From a virus, in IMG/VR virus record IMGVR_UViG_3300047548_000298, positions 1 to 42,051 of that record: a stretch of DNA of 42,051 bases; one strand, given 5' to 3'. Both the position numbers and the translations under genes were made by a program. Each line of letters starts with the position of its first letter. Position 1 is the first letter of the stretch. Under the pieces are notes generated by a model. The model searched no databases, had not been told where the DNA came from, and saw nothing but the letters and a program-made list of their open reading frames with translations. Positions 23,147 through 31,408 of the stretch are shown here, one piece after another.

Positions 23147-23561
23147 ACCGAAAGGTCAGAAGCTTACTCAAGAGCAGGTGTTGCTCCACCATGGTGTCCG
23201 AAGTGGTTTAGAAGACACTATATGCCAGGAGCTCTCAGCTCTTGGTGTGGAGTACAAGTACGAAGAGTTAAAGATTAAATACACTCAACCTTCTAAGGTA
23301 CGTACATACACCCCAGACATCGAACTGCCTAATAAAATTGTTGTAGAAATCAAAGGCCGCTGGGTTGCCGCTGATAGACAAAAGATAGCCTTAGTCAAAC
23401 AGCAGCACCCCGATATGGACCTTAGGATGGTCTTCAGTAATTCTAGGGCAAAGATCAGTAAGACTTCAAAAACAACTTATGGGATGTACTGTGATAAGAT
23501 AGGTATCCCGTATGCAGATAAACATATTCCACTTGAGTGGATCAAGGAAAAAAAGAAATGA
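23121..23561 (+). CDS. Endonuclease I (T7 gp3-like Holliday junction resolvase)
   Basis: A 146-residue protein if started at the ATG at 23121, which has AAGAAGG 8 bases upstream; T7 gp3 is 149. The longer frame back to 23010 lies wholly inside the SSB gene and has no good site. The catalytic set is complete and spaced as in T7 (E20, D55, E65, K67): here E31 (SGLED), D66 (YTPDIELP), E76 and K78 (VVEIKGRW). The end ([12 protein letters not shown]) also matches. It resolves branched DNA before packaging and helps break down host DNA. Confidence 0.94.
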   Translation: MLKKKWTSKPKGQKLTQEQVLLHHGVRSGLEDTICQELSALGVEYKYEELKIKYTQPSKVRTYTPDIELPNKIVVEIKGRWVAADRQKIALVKQQHPDMDLRMVFSNSRAKISKTSKTTYGMYCDKIGIPYADKHIPLEWIKEKKK

Positions 23562-23677
23562 TTTTTATTGAATGGTTAAAGGGCTTGTTTGCCCCTAAGA
23601 AAACCTTAGCACCTCCTATGCCTAAACAGCGGAAGACAGCAGCTAAGAAACCAACAACACGGAAGAAAACAAAATGA
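23558..23677 (+). CDS. Small basic protein, 39 aa
   Basis: A 40-codon ORF joined by ATGA overlaps to the genes on both sides. It begins [15 protein letters not shown] and ends in a Lys/Ala/Pro/Thr-rich basic tail (KQRKTAAKKPTTRKKTK). The N-terminus could be an amphipathic helix and the tail could bind nucleic acid. No family is recognised; the double coupling makes it likely to be translated. Confidence 0.62.
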   Translation: MIFIEWLKGLFAPKKTLAPPMPKQRKTAAKKPTTRKKTK

Positions 23678-23892
23678 CACAAAACCAACAAATTCTTGAG
23701 CACATGAAACGTACAGGTTCAATTACAATGCGTGAAGCTTTGATTGACTATTCAGTACAGAGTTTAACTAAACGTATCCAAGAGCTTCGTGCTATGGGTT
23801 ACAAGATTGACTCAGTAAAGAAACTACATCCAACTACTGGCCAACGCTATACTCGCTATACGTTGAAACGTAAGACACCTTTGGGGGCCTAA
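23674..23892 (+). CDS. Small helix-turn-helix protein, 72 aa
   Basis: The pattern QILEHMKRTGSITMREALID followed by LTKRIQELRAMGYKIDS fits a winged helix-turn-helix of the type seen in many phage and bacterial small DNA-binding proteins (HTH_39-like). The basic C-terminus (YTRYTLKRKT) would be the wing. It is one of only two candidate DNA-binding regulators in the genome, and it sits early in the replication operon. It could be a transcription regulator or a replication accessory protein. Confidence 0.75.
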   Translation: MTQNQQILEHMKRTGSITMREALIDYSVQSLTKRIQELRAMGYKIDSVKKLHPTTGQRYTRYTLKRKTPLGA

Positions 23893-24140
23893 TGAAACAA
23901 TTTCAGTTTACTTGTGTAGAACAAGACACAGTTGTGCTTCCAGATGACTTTCCACAGGCTAAGACCAGTAACATCACTGTACAGTTTAATGACGGTGTTG
24001 TTTGGACGGTGGTTGTTGACCAGTTCTTAGGCTTCTTAAGTTCTGTATATGGTTATGATATACGTGATCAAGTAGAATATTTATCCTATGCGGAAAAGAA
24101 GCGTAACCTTGAAGAACGCTACGGTTTAGAGGAAATGTAA
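23892..24140 (+). CDS. Hypothetical protein, 82 aa
   Basis: An acidic protein that starts as a one-base overlap (TAATG) after the helix-turn-helix gene and ends by a similar overlap with the next. The N-terminal half is beta-rich (FTCVEQDTVVLPDDFP; GVVWTVVVDQFLGFLSSVYG), and the C-terminus is a charged helix. No recognised family. Confidence 0.68.
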   Translation: MKQFQFTCVEQDTVVLPDDFPQAKTSNITVQFNDGVVWTVVVDQFLGFLSSVYGYDIRDQVEYLSYAEKKRNLEERYGLEEM

Positions 24141-24376
24141 TGACAGTACCCATCCATAAATTAGATTGTAAGACAGGATGCCAAGGAGATAGGCTTAAGT
24201 TCTTGTTTGAGCAATATGCTTTAGATATGGATGAGGTACTTAATACTATCCAAACAGATCATATTGATTTATGTAATATTATCGCTGAGGTTGTAGTCCC
24301 CTATCTTGAGTATCATTCTCAACGTGGTGACGAAGAAGCCCAAGCATTAATGATAGAATTGAGCCCATTTATATGA
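24140..24376 (+). CDS. Hypothetical protein, 78 aa
   Basis: An acidic, helical 78-residue protein (FEQYALDMDEVLNTIQTDHI) immediately upstream of the primase-helicase. Its last four bases overlap that gene's ATG (ATGA). There is no recognised domain. Its coupling to the helicase gene suggests it is made in step with the replisome. Confidence 0.68.
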   Translation: MTVPIHKLDCKTGCQGDRLKFLFEQYALDMDEVLNTIQTDHIDLCNIIAEVVVPYLEYHSQRGDEEAQALMIELSPFI

Positions 24377-25986
24377 AAAAGCACGAGACCTCTTCAGAGT
24401 TCCTAAGACATGAACCGTGTCCCTCTTGTGGTAGCAAGGACAACCTAGCTAGATACACAGACGGCCATGCTTATTGTTTTGGGTGTGACCATTACGAAGC
24501 TGCTACTGATGCAGAACCAACTACAATTAAAAAGGAGAAGATTATTTCTGATGATTTTAATTCTTACAGAGAATCCTCTACTGAAGCTTTAGCTGCTCGT
24601 GGTATCACTGAAGAGACGTGTGCTAAGTTTGGAGTTAGAGTAGGTTACTACAATAAAAAGAAAGTACACTTCTATCCTTATTACAAAGACAATACTTTAT
24701 TGGCCTGTAAGTTAAGAGATAAAGATAAGAACTTCACTGTCATTGGTGAGGGTTCTAAGTTACCTTTCTTTGGACAAAACCTATGGTCACCTGGGAAAAT
24801 GCTGGTAGTCACCGAAGGAGAGATCGATTGTCTAACAGTATCCCAGGTCCAAGGTAACAAGTGGCCAACTGTATCTGTACCAGTAGGTGCCAAAGGAGCC
24901 GCCAGAACCTTCAGACAACAATTAGAATGGCTTGAGCAGTTTGAGTCAGTCATTATTATGTTTGATATGGACGAGGTAGGCCAAGAGGCAGCTAAAGAGT
25001 GTGCAGAGATATTAAGCCCAGGAAAAGCTAAGATAGCCTCATTACCCCTTAAGGATCCTAATGAGCTCTTAGTAGAAGGCCGCAGTCAAGACATTATTAA
25101 AGCTATCTGGAACGCTAAGGAGTTCAGGCCTGACGGTATCATCTCAGGTGAAGACTTATGGGAAGCTGTATCTCATGAGGAAGCTATAGACTCTGTATCA
25201 TATCCCTTTGTGGGACTTATGGAGAAAACTAAGGGGCTCCGCAAAGGTGAGCTTGTGACTGTGACTGCTGGATCTGGCATTGGTAAATCTGCTTTTGTAC
25301 GTGAGGTTGCACACCACTTACTTGTAACAGAAAAACAAAAAGTAGGTATGTTAATGCTCGAAGAGAATCCCAAGAGAACAGCATTAGGCCTCATGGGTAT
25401 TCATTTAAATAAACCTATTCATATTTCTAAGGATGGAACCGATGAAACTTCGTTACGCACTGCCTTTGATGCTACTGTTGGTAGCGGTAATCTTTTCCTC
25501 TACGACCATTGGGGTAGCAGCGATATTGACAATCTTATCTCTAGAGTTCGATTTATGGCTCGGGGCCTTGGGTGCAATTGGGTTGTACTTGATCACTTAT
25601 CGATTGTGGTCTCAGGTCTGGGAGATGGTGACGAAAGACGTTTAATTGATAATACGATGACTATGCTTAGAACTCTTGTAGAAGAGACAGGCATAGGATT
25701 AATCTTAGTATCACATTTAAAAAGACCAGAAGGAAACAGAGGACATGAGGAAGGTGCTAGTACCAGTCTTAGCCAACTACGAGGAAGCCACGCAATTGCA
25801 CAACTTAGCGACCTTGTTATTGGACTCGAAAGGAACCAGCAAGGTGATTCCCCTAACACCACTACAGTACGAGTACTTAAAAACAGGTTCAGTGGTGATA
25901 CTGGAATAGCTTGTGAGTTGCAATATGACAAAGAATCAGGTAGACTCACTGAGAGTCCATTTGGTATAGATAGTAGTTCTTTTTAA
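24373..25986 (+). CDS. Primase-helicase (T7 gp4-like)
   Basis: A 537-residue bifunctional replication protein; T7 gp4 is 566. The N-terminal zinc-binding domain has cysteines at 16, 19, 35 and 38 (CPSC and CFGC). A TOPRIM-type primase core has VVTEGEIDCL (145-154) and the acidic MFDMDEVG (196-203). The C-terminal RecA-like helicase has Walker A GSGIGKS (300-306) and Walker B NWVVLDH (402-408). It unwinds DNA 5'-3' at the fork and primes the lagging strand for the family A polymerase encoded just downstream. Confidence 0.95.
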   Translation: MKKHETSSEFLRHEPCPSCGSKDNLARYTDGHAYCFGCDHYEAATDAEPTTIKKEKIISDDFNSYRESSTEALAARGITEETCAKFGVRVGYYNKKKVHFYPYYKDNTLLACKLRDKDKNFTVIGEGSKLPFFGQNLWSPGKMLVVTEGEIDCLTVSQVQGNKWPTVSVPVGAKGAARTFRQQLEWLEQFESVIIMFDMDEVGQEAAKECAEILSPGKAKIASLPLKDPNELLVEGRSQDIIKAIWNAKEFRPDGIISGEDLWEAVSHEEAIDSVSYPFVGLMEKTKGLRKGELVTVTAGSGIGKSAFVREVAHHLLVTEKQKVGMLMLEENPKRTALGLMGIHLNKPIHISKDGTDETSLRTAFDATVGSGNLFLYDHWGSSDIDNLISRVRFMARGLGCNWVVLDHLSIVVSGLGDGDERRLIDNTMTMLRTLVEETGIGLILVSHLKRPEGNRGHEEGASTSLSQLRGSHAIAQLSDLVIGLERNQQGDSPNTTTVRVLKNRFSGDTGIACELQYDKESGRLTESPFGIDSSSF

Positions 25987-25996
25987 GGATGTAGAT

Positions 25997-26137
25997 ATGA
26001 ATTTTATTTTAGAAGTTAATTTCATCACTGGTTTTATGTTAGGTTTTGAGTGGGCCCCAAAAGGACACTTAGATGAAGAAGAAGGTTACATAGTAGTAGA
26101 CTTAGGCATCTTTAGATTCCTGGTAACATACGAATGA
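25997..26137 (+). CDS. Small conserved-type protein, 46 aa
   Basis: A 47-codon ORF with AAGGA upstream. The pattern NFITGFMLGFEW in the first half and VVDLGIFRFLVTYE in the second is of a kind often seen as a short ORF beside the replication genes of T7-like phages (from memory). It is probably a small beta protein or peripheral membrane protein. Its stop overlaps the next mini-ORF as ATGA. Confidence 0.6.
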   Translation: MNFILEVNFITGFMLGFEWAPKGHLDEEEGYIVVDLGIFRFLVTYE

Positions 26138-26208
26138 TTTACGAAGGGAAAGCGGATGCTAGTGGACACTACTCAGTTTGTATAGGTAAAACTCTACATT
26201 CCCACTAG
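26134..26208 (+). CDS. Possible mini-ORF, 24 aa
   Basis: 25 codons (MIYEGKADASGHYSVCIGKT...) starting by ATGA overlap with the preceding gene. Nothing but coupling supports it. The stretch 26209-26257 up to the DNA polymerase gene has no clear feature except the ribosome site (AAAGGGAG). Confidence 0.3.
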   Translation: MIYEGKADASGHYSVCIGKTLHSH

Positions 26209-26257
26209 ATGCAGCGAGTACCTTCACCTATTTTTTCCACTTCAGCGAAAGGGAGTT

Positions 26258-28102
26258 ATGGCACTAATTTTAGATATTGAGACCAACGGGTTTCTACAAG
26301 ATGTAACACAGATACATTGTTTAGTCCTAAAAGACACAAATACTAATGAAGTATTAAGGTTTGCAAATAATAGCGCATACCAAAGCATCAGAGATGGCTT
26401 ACGTTATGTAATGAACTCTACTGATACGATTGTCGGACATAACATTATCAAGTTTGATATACCAGTTATTCAGAAGTTGTACCCTAATGATTTTAATGTA
26501 GCCCAAGACAGACTTGTGGATACTTTAGTTTTATCTAGGTTGATCTATAGTAACCTTAAGGAATTAGATCCTAAATTAGTTATGCTAAACACACCAGCTG
26601 TATACAGTGATGTAAACATGACTGAGCTAGTTAAAGAAGCTTACGTAAGACTACCCAATAGACTCACTGGGTCACACTCATTAAAGGCCTGGGGCTATCG
26701 CTTGAATGTCTTTAAGGGTGAGTATGGTGAGCAAGAGGATGCCTGGGAGACTTTCTCAGAAGAGATGATGGAATACTGTGTGCAGGACGTACACGTAACA
26801 CACCAACTCTATGAAAAGATGTTATCTAAGAACTATTCTGAAAAAGCTATTAAACTTGAGCATGAGGTTGCTCTTATCTGTGCCCGTATGGAGAGATCTG
26901 GCTGGGTATTTAACAAGTCTAAGGCTGTTGAACTCTATGCAGGTTTAGTTACTATCAAGGAAGACATCCTTAAACAGATGACAGAGACCTTTGAGCCTTT
27001 AGTAGAAGAGAGATGGTCAGCTAAGACAGGTAAGAGACTTAAAGACAAGGTAACACATTTTAACCCTGGGTCACGTCAGCAGATAGCTGATAGGCTTATT
27101 AAGAAATACAATTGGAAACCTAATGAATACACTCCAGCAGGTCAAGTTAAGATTGATGAAGACATTCTTAAACGTCTTGACTACCCTGAAGCTAAGATAC
27201 TCGCAAAATACTTCTTGGTGGATAAGAGGATTAGTCAAATTGCAGAAGGTGATCAGGCTTGGCTCAAGCTCGAAAGAGAAGGTGTCATTTACGGATCGAT
27301 TAACACAAACGGTGCAGTTACTGGAAGAGCCACACACCAATCCCCTAATTTGGCACAAGTGCCAGCGGTGCGGAGCCCTTACGGAAAAGACTGTCGTTCC
27401 TTATTTACTGTGCGCCCAGGGTTTTCCATGGTCGGTGCAGACTTGTCAGGACTTGAATTACGGTGCCTTGCCCACTTTATGCACCGTTGGGATGGTGGTA
27501 CCTATGGAGAAACAGTAGTCAATGGAAAACAAGATGACGGAACAGATATACACTCAGTTAATCAACGAGCAGCAGGTCTACCAACGAGGGATGACGCAAA
27601 AACTTTTATATACGGCTTTCTGTATGGAGCTGGGGATGCAAAGATTGGAGAAATTGTGGGAGGAAATAAAAATGACGGAAAAAGACTTAAAGAGCAATTC
27701 CTTAAGCATACTCCAGCCCTTGCAAATCTTAGAAAAAAAGTTGGTGTCGCTGCAACAAGAGGTCATCTCATTGGGCTTGATGGCAGACTCCTCCACGTTA
27801 GATCAGAACACGCAGCCTTAAACGTGTTGTTACAATCTGCTGGGGCCTTGATCAGTAAGCAGTGGATTCTAGAAGTAGAAGCCTGGGCTACAGAAAGAGG
27901 TCTTAAGTATGGTTGGGACGGTGATTGGACTATGTTAGGTTGGATTCATGACGAGATTCAGTATGCTGTGAAAGAAGATTTAGCTGAAGAGTTTGGTAAA
28001 GCTGTCTTAGATGCAGCACGTAGATCGGGTGAGTATTTTAACTTTAACTTACCTATTGGAGCTGAGTTTAAAATCGGAAACAACTGGGCAGATACCCACT
28101 AG
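26258..28102 (+). CDS. Family A DNA polymerase with 3'-5' exonuclease (T7 gp5-like)
   Basis: 614 residues; T7 gp5 is 704. The exonuclease domain opens with LILDIETNG, placing D6 and E8 at the metal site. The polymerase domain has motif A GADLSGLELRCLAHF with D395, motif B DDAKTFIYGFLYGAG with K448 and Y452, and motif C IHDEIQ with H564 and D565. The Tyr in motif B is the form that accepts dideoxynucleotides well in T7. The ~90 missing residues relative to gp5 probably include the thioredoxin-binding loop region, so the processivity factor may differ (inference). Confidence 0.95.
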   Translation: MALILDIETNGFLQDVTQIHCLVLKDTNTNEVLRFANNSAYQSIRDGLRYVMNSTDTIVGHNIIKFDIPVIQKLYPNDFNVAQDRLVDTLVLSRLIYSNLKELDPKLVMLNTPAVYSDVNMTELVKEAYVRLPNRLTGSHSLKAWGYRLNVFKGEYGEQEDAWETFSEEMMEYCVQDVHVTHQLYEKMLSKNYSEKAIKLEHEVALICARMERSGWVFNKSKAVELYAGLVTIKEDILKQMTETFEPLVEERWSAKTGKRLKDKVTHFNPGSRQQIADRLIKKYNWKPNEYTPAGQVKIDEDILKRLDYPEAKILAKYFLVDKRISQIAEGDQAWLKLEREGVIYGSINTNGAVTGRATHQSPNLAQVPAVRSPYGKDCRSLFTVRPGFSMVGADLSGLELRCLAHFMHRWDGGTYGETVVNGKQDDGTDIHSVNQRAAGLPTRDDAKTFIYGFLYGAGDAKIGEIVGGNKNDGKRLKEQFLKHTPALANLRKKVGVAATRGHLIGLDGRLLHVRSEHAALNVLLQSAGALISKQWILEVEAWATERGLKYGWDGDWTMLGWIHDEIQYAVKEDLAEEFGKAVLDAARRSGEYFNFNLPIGAEFKIGNNWADTH

Positions 28103-28109
28103 GAGTAAT

Positions 28110-28307
28110 ATGATAGATAGAGTTAATTCAGTAATTCAAAAAGCTTGGTTACAGGGTTTCAGAACTAAATCTAACTTTGCTCGTTTATATGCTGATGAGG
28201 TGGCAATTGCTGCCTCATTAGGATTAATCAGTACAAAGATTGGTAAAGAAAAGTTTGATAAAACATGGCACATCACCCGTAAGGGTTTAGACTATATTGG
28301 AGAATAA
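28110..28307 (+). CDS. Small winged-helix-like protein, 65 aa
   Basis: The start at 28110 is chosen because AGGAG lies just before it; a longer frame back to 28011 lies inside the polymerase gene. The protein is basic at the N-terminus (VNSVIQKAWLQGFRTKSNFA), with AIAASLGLISTKIG and a final WHITRKGLDYIGE that resembles the wing of a winged helix. A DNA-binding role is possible but unproven. Confidence 0.62.
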   Translation: MIDRVNSVIQKAWLQGFRTKSNFARLYADEVAIAASLGLISTKIGKEKFDKTWHITRKGLDYIGE

Positions 28308-28308
28308 C

Positions 28309-28497
28309 ATGAAAGACACGGATATTTTAATTAGTGAGAACAAATACCTTGAGCAGATCAATGAAAAGCTTATGTTTGACAATGAGAAAATGAAGCGATT
28401 CCTTCAGGACCTTAGACACCCTGAGGCTTATGGTCATGCTGTAACCACTGAGGTACGTCAAATTGCTGCAAGGATCCTTCAGGAGCTCCAGCTATGA
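28309..28497 (+). CDS. Small coiled-coil protein, 62 aa
   Basis: The ATG at 28309 has GGAG 6 bases upstream; a TTG further upstream would add four residues but has no site. The protein is helical and acidic (ENKYLEQINEKLMFDNEKMK). It starts right after the preceding stop and is followed by the membrane protein gene. Function unknown. Confidence 0.62.
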   Translation: MKDTDILISENKYLEQINEKLMFDNEKMKRFLQDLRHPEAYGHAVTTEVRQIAARILQELQL

Positions 28498-28525
28498 GTA
28501 AATGTCACATTTTTGCAAGGTCTTT

Positions 28526-28744
28526 ATGTTAATAATCAAGTGGTTAGGCACGATTTTATGTCTAACGGGAATAGCCCTTACTAGCTTCAATGTCTACCCC
28601 TTGAACATCTTCCTGAGTCTCTTAGGGAGCTTCCTATGGACAGTGGCAGGTTTCCTACAGAAGGATCCTCCGCTGTTCTTGGTTGAGGCTGTAGCTGTTG
28701 TGTTATACTTATCTGGAGTTATTACTTATTTGGGGACTTTATGA
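28526..28744 (+). CDS. Small multi-pass membrane protein, 72 aa
   Basis: The start at 28526 is favoured by AAGG five bases upstream; an ATG at 28502 would add 8 residues. Two or three membrane helices are visible: IIKWLGTILCLTGIALTSF, IFLSLLGSFLWTVAGFL and FLVEAVAVVLYLSGVITYL. I recall similar three-helix proteins in other aquatic phages, of unknown role. It overlaps the next gene by an ATGA. Possible roles are a membrane modifier or small transporter; none is supported. Confidence 0.65.
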   Translation: MLIIKWLGTILCLTGIALTSFNVYPLNIFLSLLGSFLWTVAGFLQKDPPLFLVEAVAVVLYLSGVITYLGTL

Positions 28745-29010
28745 AAGAAGATTTAGTTTTTAGATTACGGAAACGAGCAGAGATTAGAAGACAGATTGAT
28801 ACTCGTAAATCAGTTCAGAATAACGAACCAGACCGTATAGCAGACTTGTTAGAAGAAGCAGCGAATGAGTATAAAAAAGTTTTAGAAACCATGGAAAAGT
28901 ATAAAAAAGTGTTGATAGATATAGCTAATGATTATCCTGAGCTAAGTCACGACAAGGCTCGTATGCAAAACTTAGACCACATTAAGTGGTCAAAGGAGGC
29001 ACTGAAATGA
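28741..29010 (+). CDS. Charged helical protein, 89 aa
   Basis: It is made of helices rich in Lys, Arg and Glu (DLVFRLRKRAEIRRQIDTRK). It contains two similar short blocks, EYKKVLETMEKYKKVL, that read as an internal duplication. It starts by ATGA overlap with the membrane protein gene. No family is recognised. Confidence 0.6.
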   Translation: MKEDLVFRLRKRAEIRRQIDTRKSVQNNEPDRIADLLEEAANEYKKVLETMEKYKKVLIDIANDYPELSHDKARMQNLDHIKWSKEALK

Positions 29011-29339
29011 AAGAAGAAGCATTAAAGTTAGCTGATGAGTTAGAGGCATTGCATCAGTATGTACCAAGTGAAGCACCTGCCATGATTCGTAGACTTGTAG
29101 AACAATATGTCGATAAAAACGAAAAGCATCGACATGAGCCTGTTGCATATAGAGGCTATGACACTCAGCAGAAAAAGTGGAGGTTATATTTAAAAGAACT
29201 TGCACCACCTAATGCAGAACCGTTATACTCTGAGTATGAACACTTTAAAGAAATGGTAGCTATTTGTGTACATTGTGCTAAAGATTTAGGCATAGAATGG
29301 GAAGATCCTGATGAACGAGAATCAAAAGAAAGTAACTAA
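29007..29339 (+). CDS. Hypothetical protein, 110 aa
   Basis: The start at 29007 has AAAGGAGG 7 bases upstream and replaces a GTG at 28986. The N-terminal half is helical (LADELEALHQYVPSEAPAMI). The C-terminal half has HEPVAYRGYDTQQKKWRLY and a Cys/His segment (MVAICVHCAKDLGIEW). The centre resembles small phage proteins of the EAA/DUF551 type only loosely. Function unknown. Confidence 0.62.
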   Translation: MKEEALKLADELEALHQYVPSEAPAMIRRLVEQYVDKNEKHRHEPVAYRGYDTQQKKWRLYLKELAPPNAEPLYSEYEHFKEMVAICVHCAKDLGIEWEDPDERESKESN

Positions 29340-29481
29340 GGAGTATCTCAATAACTGGGATTCAATCTTTAAAAAGAAAGGAACTGTAAATGGAAACGAA
29401 GAAAATACGCAAGAACCTGGGAACAGGGGGGACTTATCTAATCAGCGGCCAGAAGCAGGAAGAGGTGATGAGAATCGCTAA
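29311..29481 (+). CDS. Possible overlapping ORF, 56 aa
   Basis: A 57-codon frame that begins inside the preceding gene and runs out of frame into the following one. It is Asn/Gln/Glu/Lys-rich and low in complexity (MNENQKKVTKEYLNNWDSIF). It bridges the 50-bp gap between its neighbours, the only argument for it. The ribosome site is weak (GGAAG). Confidence 0.3.
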   Translation: MNENQKKVTKEYLNNWDSIFKKKGTVNGNEENTQEPGNRGDLSNQRPEAGRGDENR

Positions 29482-29590
29482 GGAAACTAAGGACTCTATA
29501 GACTATTATTGTAGTCCAATGATCTACGGGCCCAATAAGAACTCTCAGGGTGAGTGGGTTGCTGAGGTGAGATACTATGGGTTGGATTAA
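29390..29590 (+). CDS. Hypothetical protein, 66 aa
   Basis: A basic N-terminus (METKKIRKNLGTGGTYLISG) followed by a helix and a C-terminal strand (EWVAEVRYYGLD). An AAAGGAA site precedes the start. It ends by overlapping the next gene by 14 bases. No family is recognised. Confidence 0.58.
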   Translation: METKKIRKNLGTGGTYLISGQKQEEVMRIAKETKDSIDYYCSPMIYGPNKNSQGEWVAEVRYYGLD

Positions 29591-29783
29591 ATACGTTCTA
29601 AGTTTTTCACTTGGTGTTACCTTTGTCATAATTGTAAATAGTGTTACTTCTAATTTGGACACTTATAACTGTGGCTATATGAAAGGTTATACTACCCACG
29701 TGACTTATGATAATGGGCACCTAGTTTGTGTCTGGAGACAGAACAGCTGGCCTTTTAAAACTATTTCAGGAATTAAAGTATGA
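29577..29783 (+). CDS. Small membrane-anchored protein, 68 aa
   Basis: Residues ~4-22 (IKYVLSFSLGVTFVIIVNSV) form one membrane helix or an uncleaved signal. The remaining ~45 residues (YNCGYMKGYTTHVTYDNGHL, with a second Cys) would face the periplasm and could be disulfide-bonded. Possible roles include superinfection exclusion or an inner-membrane inhibitor (inference from topology only). Confidence 0.58.
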   Translation: MGWIKYVLSFSLGVTFVIIVNSVTSNLDTYNCGYMKGYTTHVTYDNGHLVCVWRQNSWPFKTISGIKV

Positions 29784-30019
29784 TAAATGAACACGATATT
29801 AATGATCACGAATGCGCTCTATATGAGTTAACAAAAGGTGCCAGATTTAAACTAGACGATTCTGAGGAAATTAAAGTACCAGTTTCTTTTAATCAGTTTA
29901 AGATTAATGACATCTTTAAGTTTGAAAGAATTGACGGTATGTATAGCCGTTGTTTTGATAGTGAAGGCGCATTACACCACTTCGCTGCTTGGACTAAAGT
30001 AAAGGTTATTCATGAGTAG
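29780..30019 (+). CDS. Hypothetical acidic protein, 79 aa
   Basis: It starts by ATGA overlap and ends 8 bases inside the next gene. The protein is acidic and beta-like (HECALYELTKGARFKLDDSE; FKINDIFKFERIDGMYSRCF), reminiscent of a small SH3-like barrel. No function assigned. Confidence 0.6.
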   Translation: MINEHDINDHECALYELTKGARFKLDDSEEIKVPVSFNQFKINDIFKFERIDGMYSRCFDSEGALHHFAAWTKVKVIHE

Positions 30020-30284
30020 AGCACATTACCACTGCCCTGTATGTGGCGAAATGACCATGAGCGGTATTAACTGTTGTGAACACGAACAACCACGTCAGTT
30101 AGACTTAGAGCTTATTTTATTAGAACAAGAGATTGACAGCTTAAGGGCTGATATTGCTATCTTAGAATTAGAGAGCCATTTAATGCGGGCCCGCAATGAA
30201 CGACTACAGGATGAGAATGAACGTCTAATGCGTAAACTTGCTGGCCCTTGTAGTAGTCACGCTTATGAAGAGGGCGATAAGTGA
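30012..30284 (+). CDS. Zinc-finger plus coiled-coil protein, 90 aa
   Basis: The N-terminus has CPVCGEMTMSGINCCEH, which can form one zinc site. It is followed by a long coiled coil (LDLELILLEQEIDSLRADIA, then MRARNERLQDENERLMRKLA). Such proteins usually dimerise and bind nucleic acid or a host protein. Its stop overlaps a GTG start (GTGA) of the next gene. Confidence 0.65.
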   Translation: MSRAHYHCPVCGEMTMSGINCCEHEQPRQLDLELILLEQEIDSLRADIAILELESHLMRARNERLQDENERLMRKLAGPCSSHAYEEGDK

Positions 30285-30412
30285 AGATAGAGTTTGTAAA
30301 ACTGCCTTGGTTTAAAGGAACACCTGTTTACTTTCATTGTACCTTTTTCAGTAACGGTGATGTGTATACGGCATATAGATTTTTTTGTTTATCAATAAGG
30401 ATTAGAAAATGA
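30281..30412 (+). CDS. Small protein with GTG start, 43 aa
   Basis: A 44-codon ORF starting GTG, with AGAGGG 6 bases upstream, and joined at both ends by 4-base overlaps (GTGA and ATGA). The sequence is aromatic and basic (IEFVKLPWFKGTPVYFHCTF; FFCLSIRIRK), maybe a small beta hairpin at the membrane. No family is recognised. Confidence 0.55.
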   Translation: MKIEFVKLPWFKGTPVYFHCTFFSNGDVYTAYRFFCLSIRIRK

Positions 30413-30693
30413 AAGAACCAACTAGCTTTAAAATTAAACCTAAATTAGAAGTAGCTATTTTCCCATACATTGAAGACACAACATTTAATATGGATATTGT
30501 TGTTAACGGTGAAGAATACAAAACAGTGTCAGTAGGCCTCAATAAACTATTTAGAGAGTACCTAAGTTTCCGCACTGTAGTAGGAGAAAACAAAATCAGT
30601 CCTAACCATAGACAAGAAGTTGTTGAGATGATTGCTTGTCTAAGATACATTGCTAAAGAGATGGAGGTTGAGGTTGACGATCTTATTAATTGA
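30409..30693 (+). CDS. Hypothetical protein, 94 aa
   Basis: Strands in the first half (SFKIKPKLEVAIFPYIEDTT; NMDIVVNGEEYKTVSVGL) and a helical second half ending in an acidic EMEVEVDDLIN. It overlaps the exonuclease start by 20 bases. The regular alpha/beta pattern and the context suggest a nuclease or replication partner, without proof. Confidence 0.6.
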   Translation: MKEPTSFKIKPKLEVAIFPYIEDTTFNMDIVVNGEEYKTVSVGLNKLFREYLSFRTVVGENKISPNHRQEVVEMIACLRYIAKEMEVEVDDLIN

Positions 30694-31408
30694 TGCAGAC
30701 ATCCTAGCATACCAAGCGACCTCCTCAGCAGAGCAAGAGATTCAATGGGACGCTGATACATGGACTGTGGACACAGACTTAGGTGAGGCTAAGAGACACT
30801 TTAATAGAATCTTAGATGACTATAAGAAGCTCACAGGTATTGATAAGTATAAGCTATGCTTCTCTCATAAGAACCTATTCAGAAAAGAGATATACCCACA
30901 ATACAAAGCCAATCGCAAGGGGCGAAAACCTGTAGGGTACTCTGCAATTAAAGAGTGGGCTCTAGAGGAATTCCCAAGCTTTATGAAGGACTCTCTTGAG
31001 GGTGATGATTGTCTTGGTATCTTAGCTACTAAGTTTACTAACCAGACCATCATTGTATCCATGGATAAAGATATGAAGACTATCCCTGGGAAGTTCTTTA
31101 GGATCTCCCCATCAGGAAACCATGAGATGCTTACGATTACCCAAGAGGAAGCTAACTACTACTTCTTGACTCAAGCGTTGACTGGTGACTCTTCTGATGG
31201 CTATCCAGGTTGTCCTGGTATTGGTCCTAAGAAAGCTGAGGAGCTACTTAAGAAGCACGGTGCTGTATGGAAGACTGTAGAAGACGCTTATCTAAAAGCA
31301 GGACTTACAGTAGAAGATGCACTGGTCCAGGGAAGATTAGCTAAGATTCTACAGGCAGACAATTGGGATTTTGATAAGGAGAAAGTTAAATTATGGCAAC
31401 CAAAGTAA
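30674..31408 (+). CDS. 5'-3' exonuclease (T7 gp6-like, FEN family)
   Basis: A 244-residue protein if started at the TTG at 30674, which has GGAGG 6 bases upstream; no ATG serves. It opens with ILLIDADILAYQA (metal-binding D7 and D9). It continues with LEGDDCLGILATK and IVSMDKDMKTIPG, and has the helix-hairpin DNA-binding segment TGDSSDGYPGCPGIGPKKAE typical of FEN nucleases. In T7 this enzyme degrades host DNA and removes RNA primers. The position after the polymerase also matches gp6. Confidence 0.92.
   Translation: MTILLIDADILAYQATSSAEQEIQWDADTWTVDTDLGEAKRHFNRILDDYKKLTGIDKYKLCFSHKNLFRKEIYPQYKANRKGRKPVGYSAIKEWALEEFPSFMKDSLEGDDCLGILATKFTNQTIIVSMDKDMKTIPGKFFRISPSGNHEMLTITQEEANYYFLTQALTGDSSDGYPGCPGIGPKKAEELLKKHGAVWKTVEDAYLKAGLTVEDALVQGRLAKILQADNWDFDKEKVKLWQPK

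Noticed and set aside
25433-25645. Plus-strand ORF with membrane-like segments
   Set aside because: It is an out-of-frame shadow inside the helicase domain, with no ribosome site.
27123-27821. Two plus-strand ORFs of 131 and 99 codons inside the DNA polymerase gene
   Set aside because: They lie wholly within the polymerase catalytic domain in another frame; the polymerase motifs explain the sequence.
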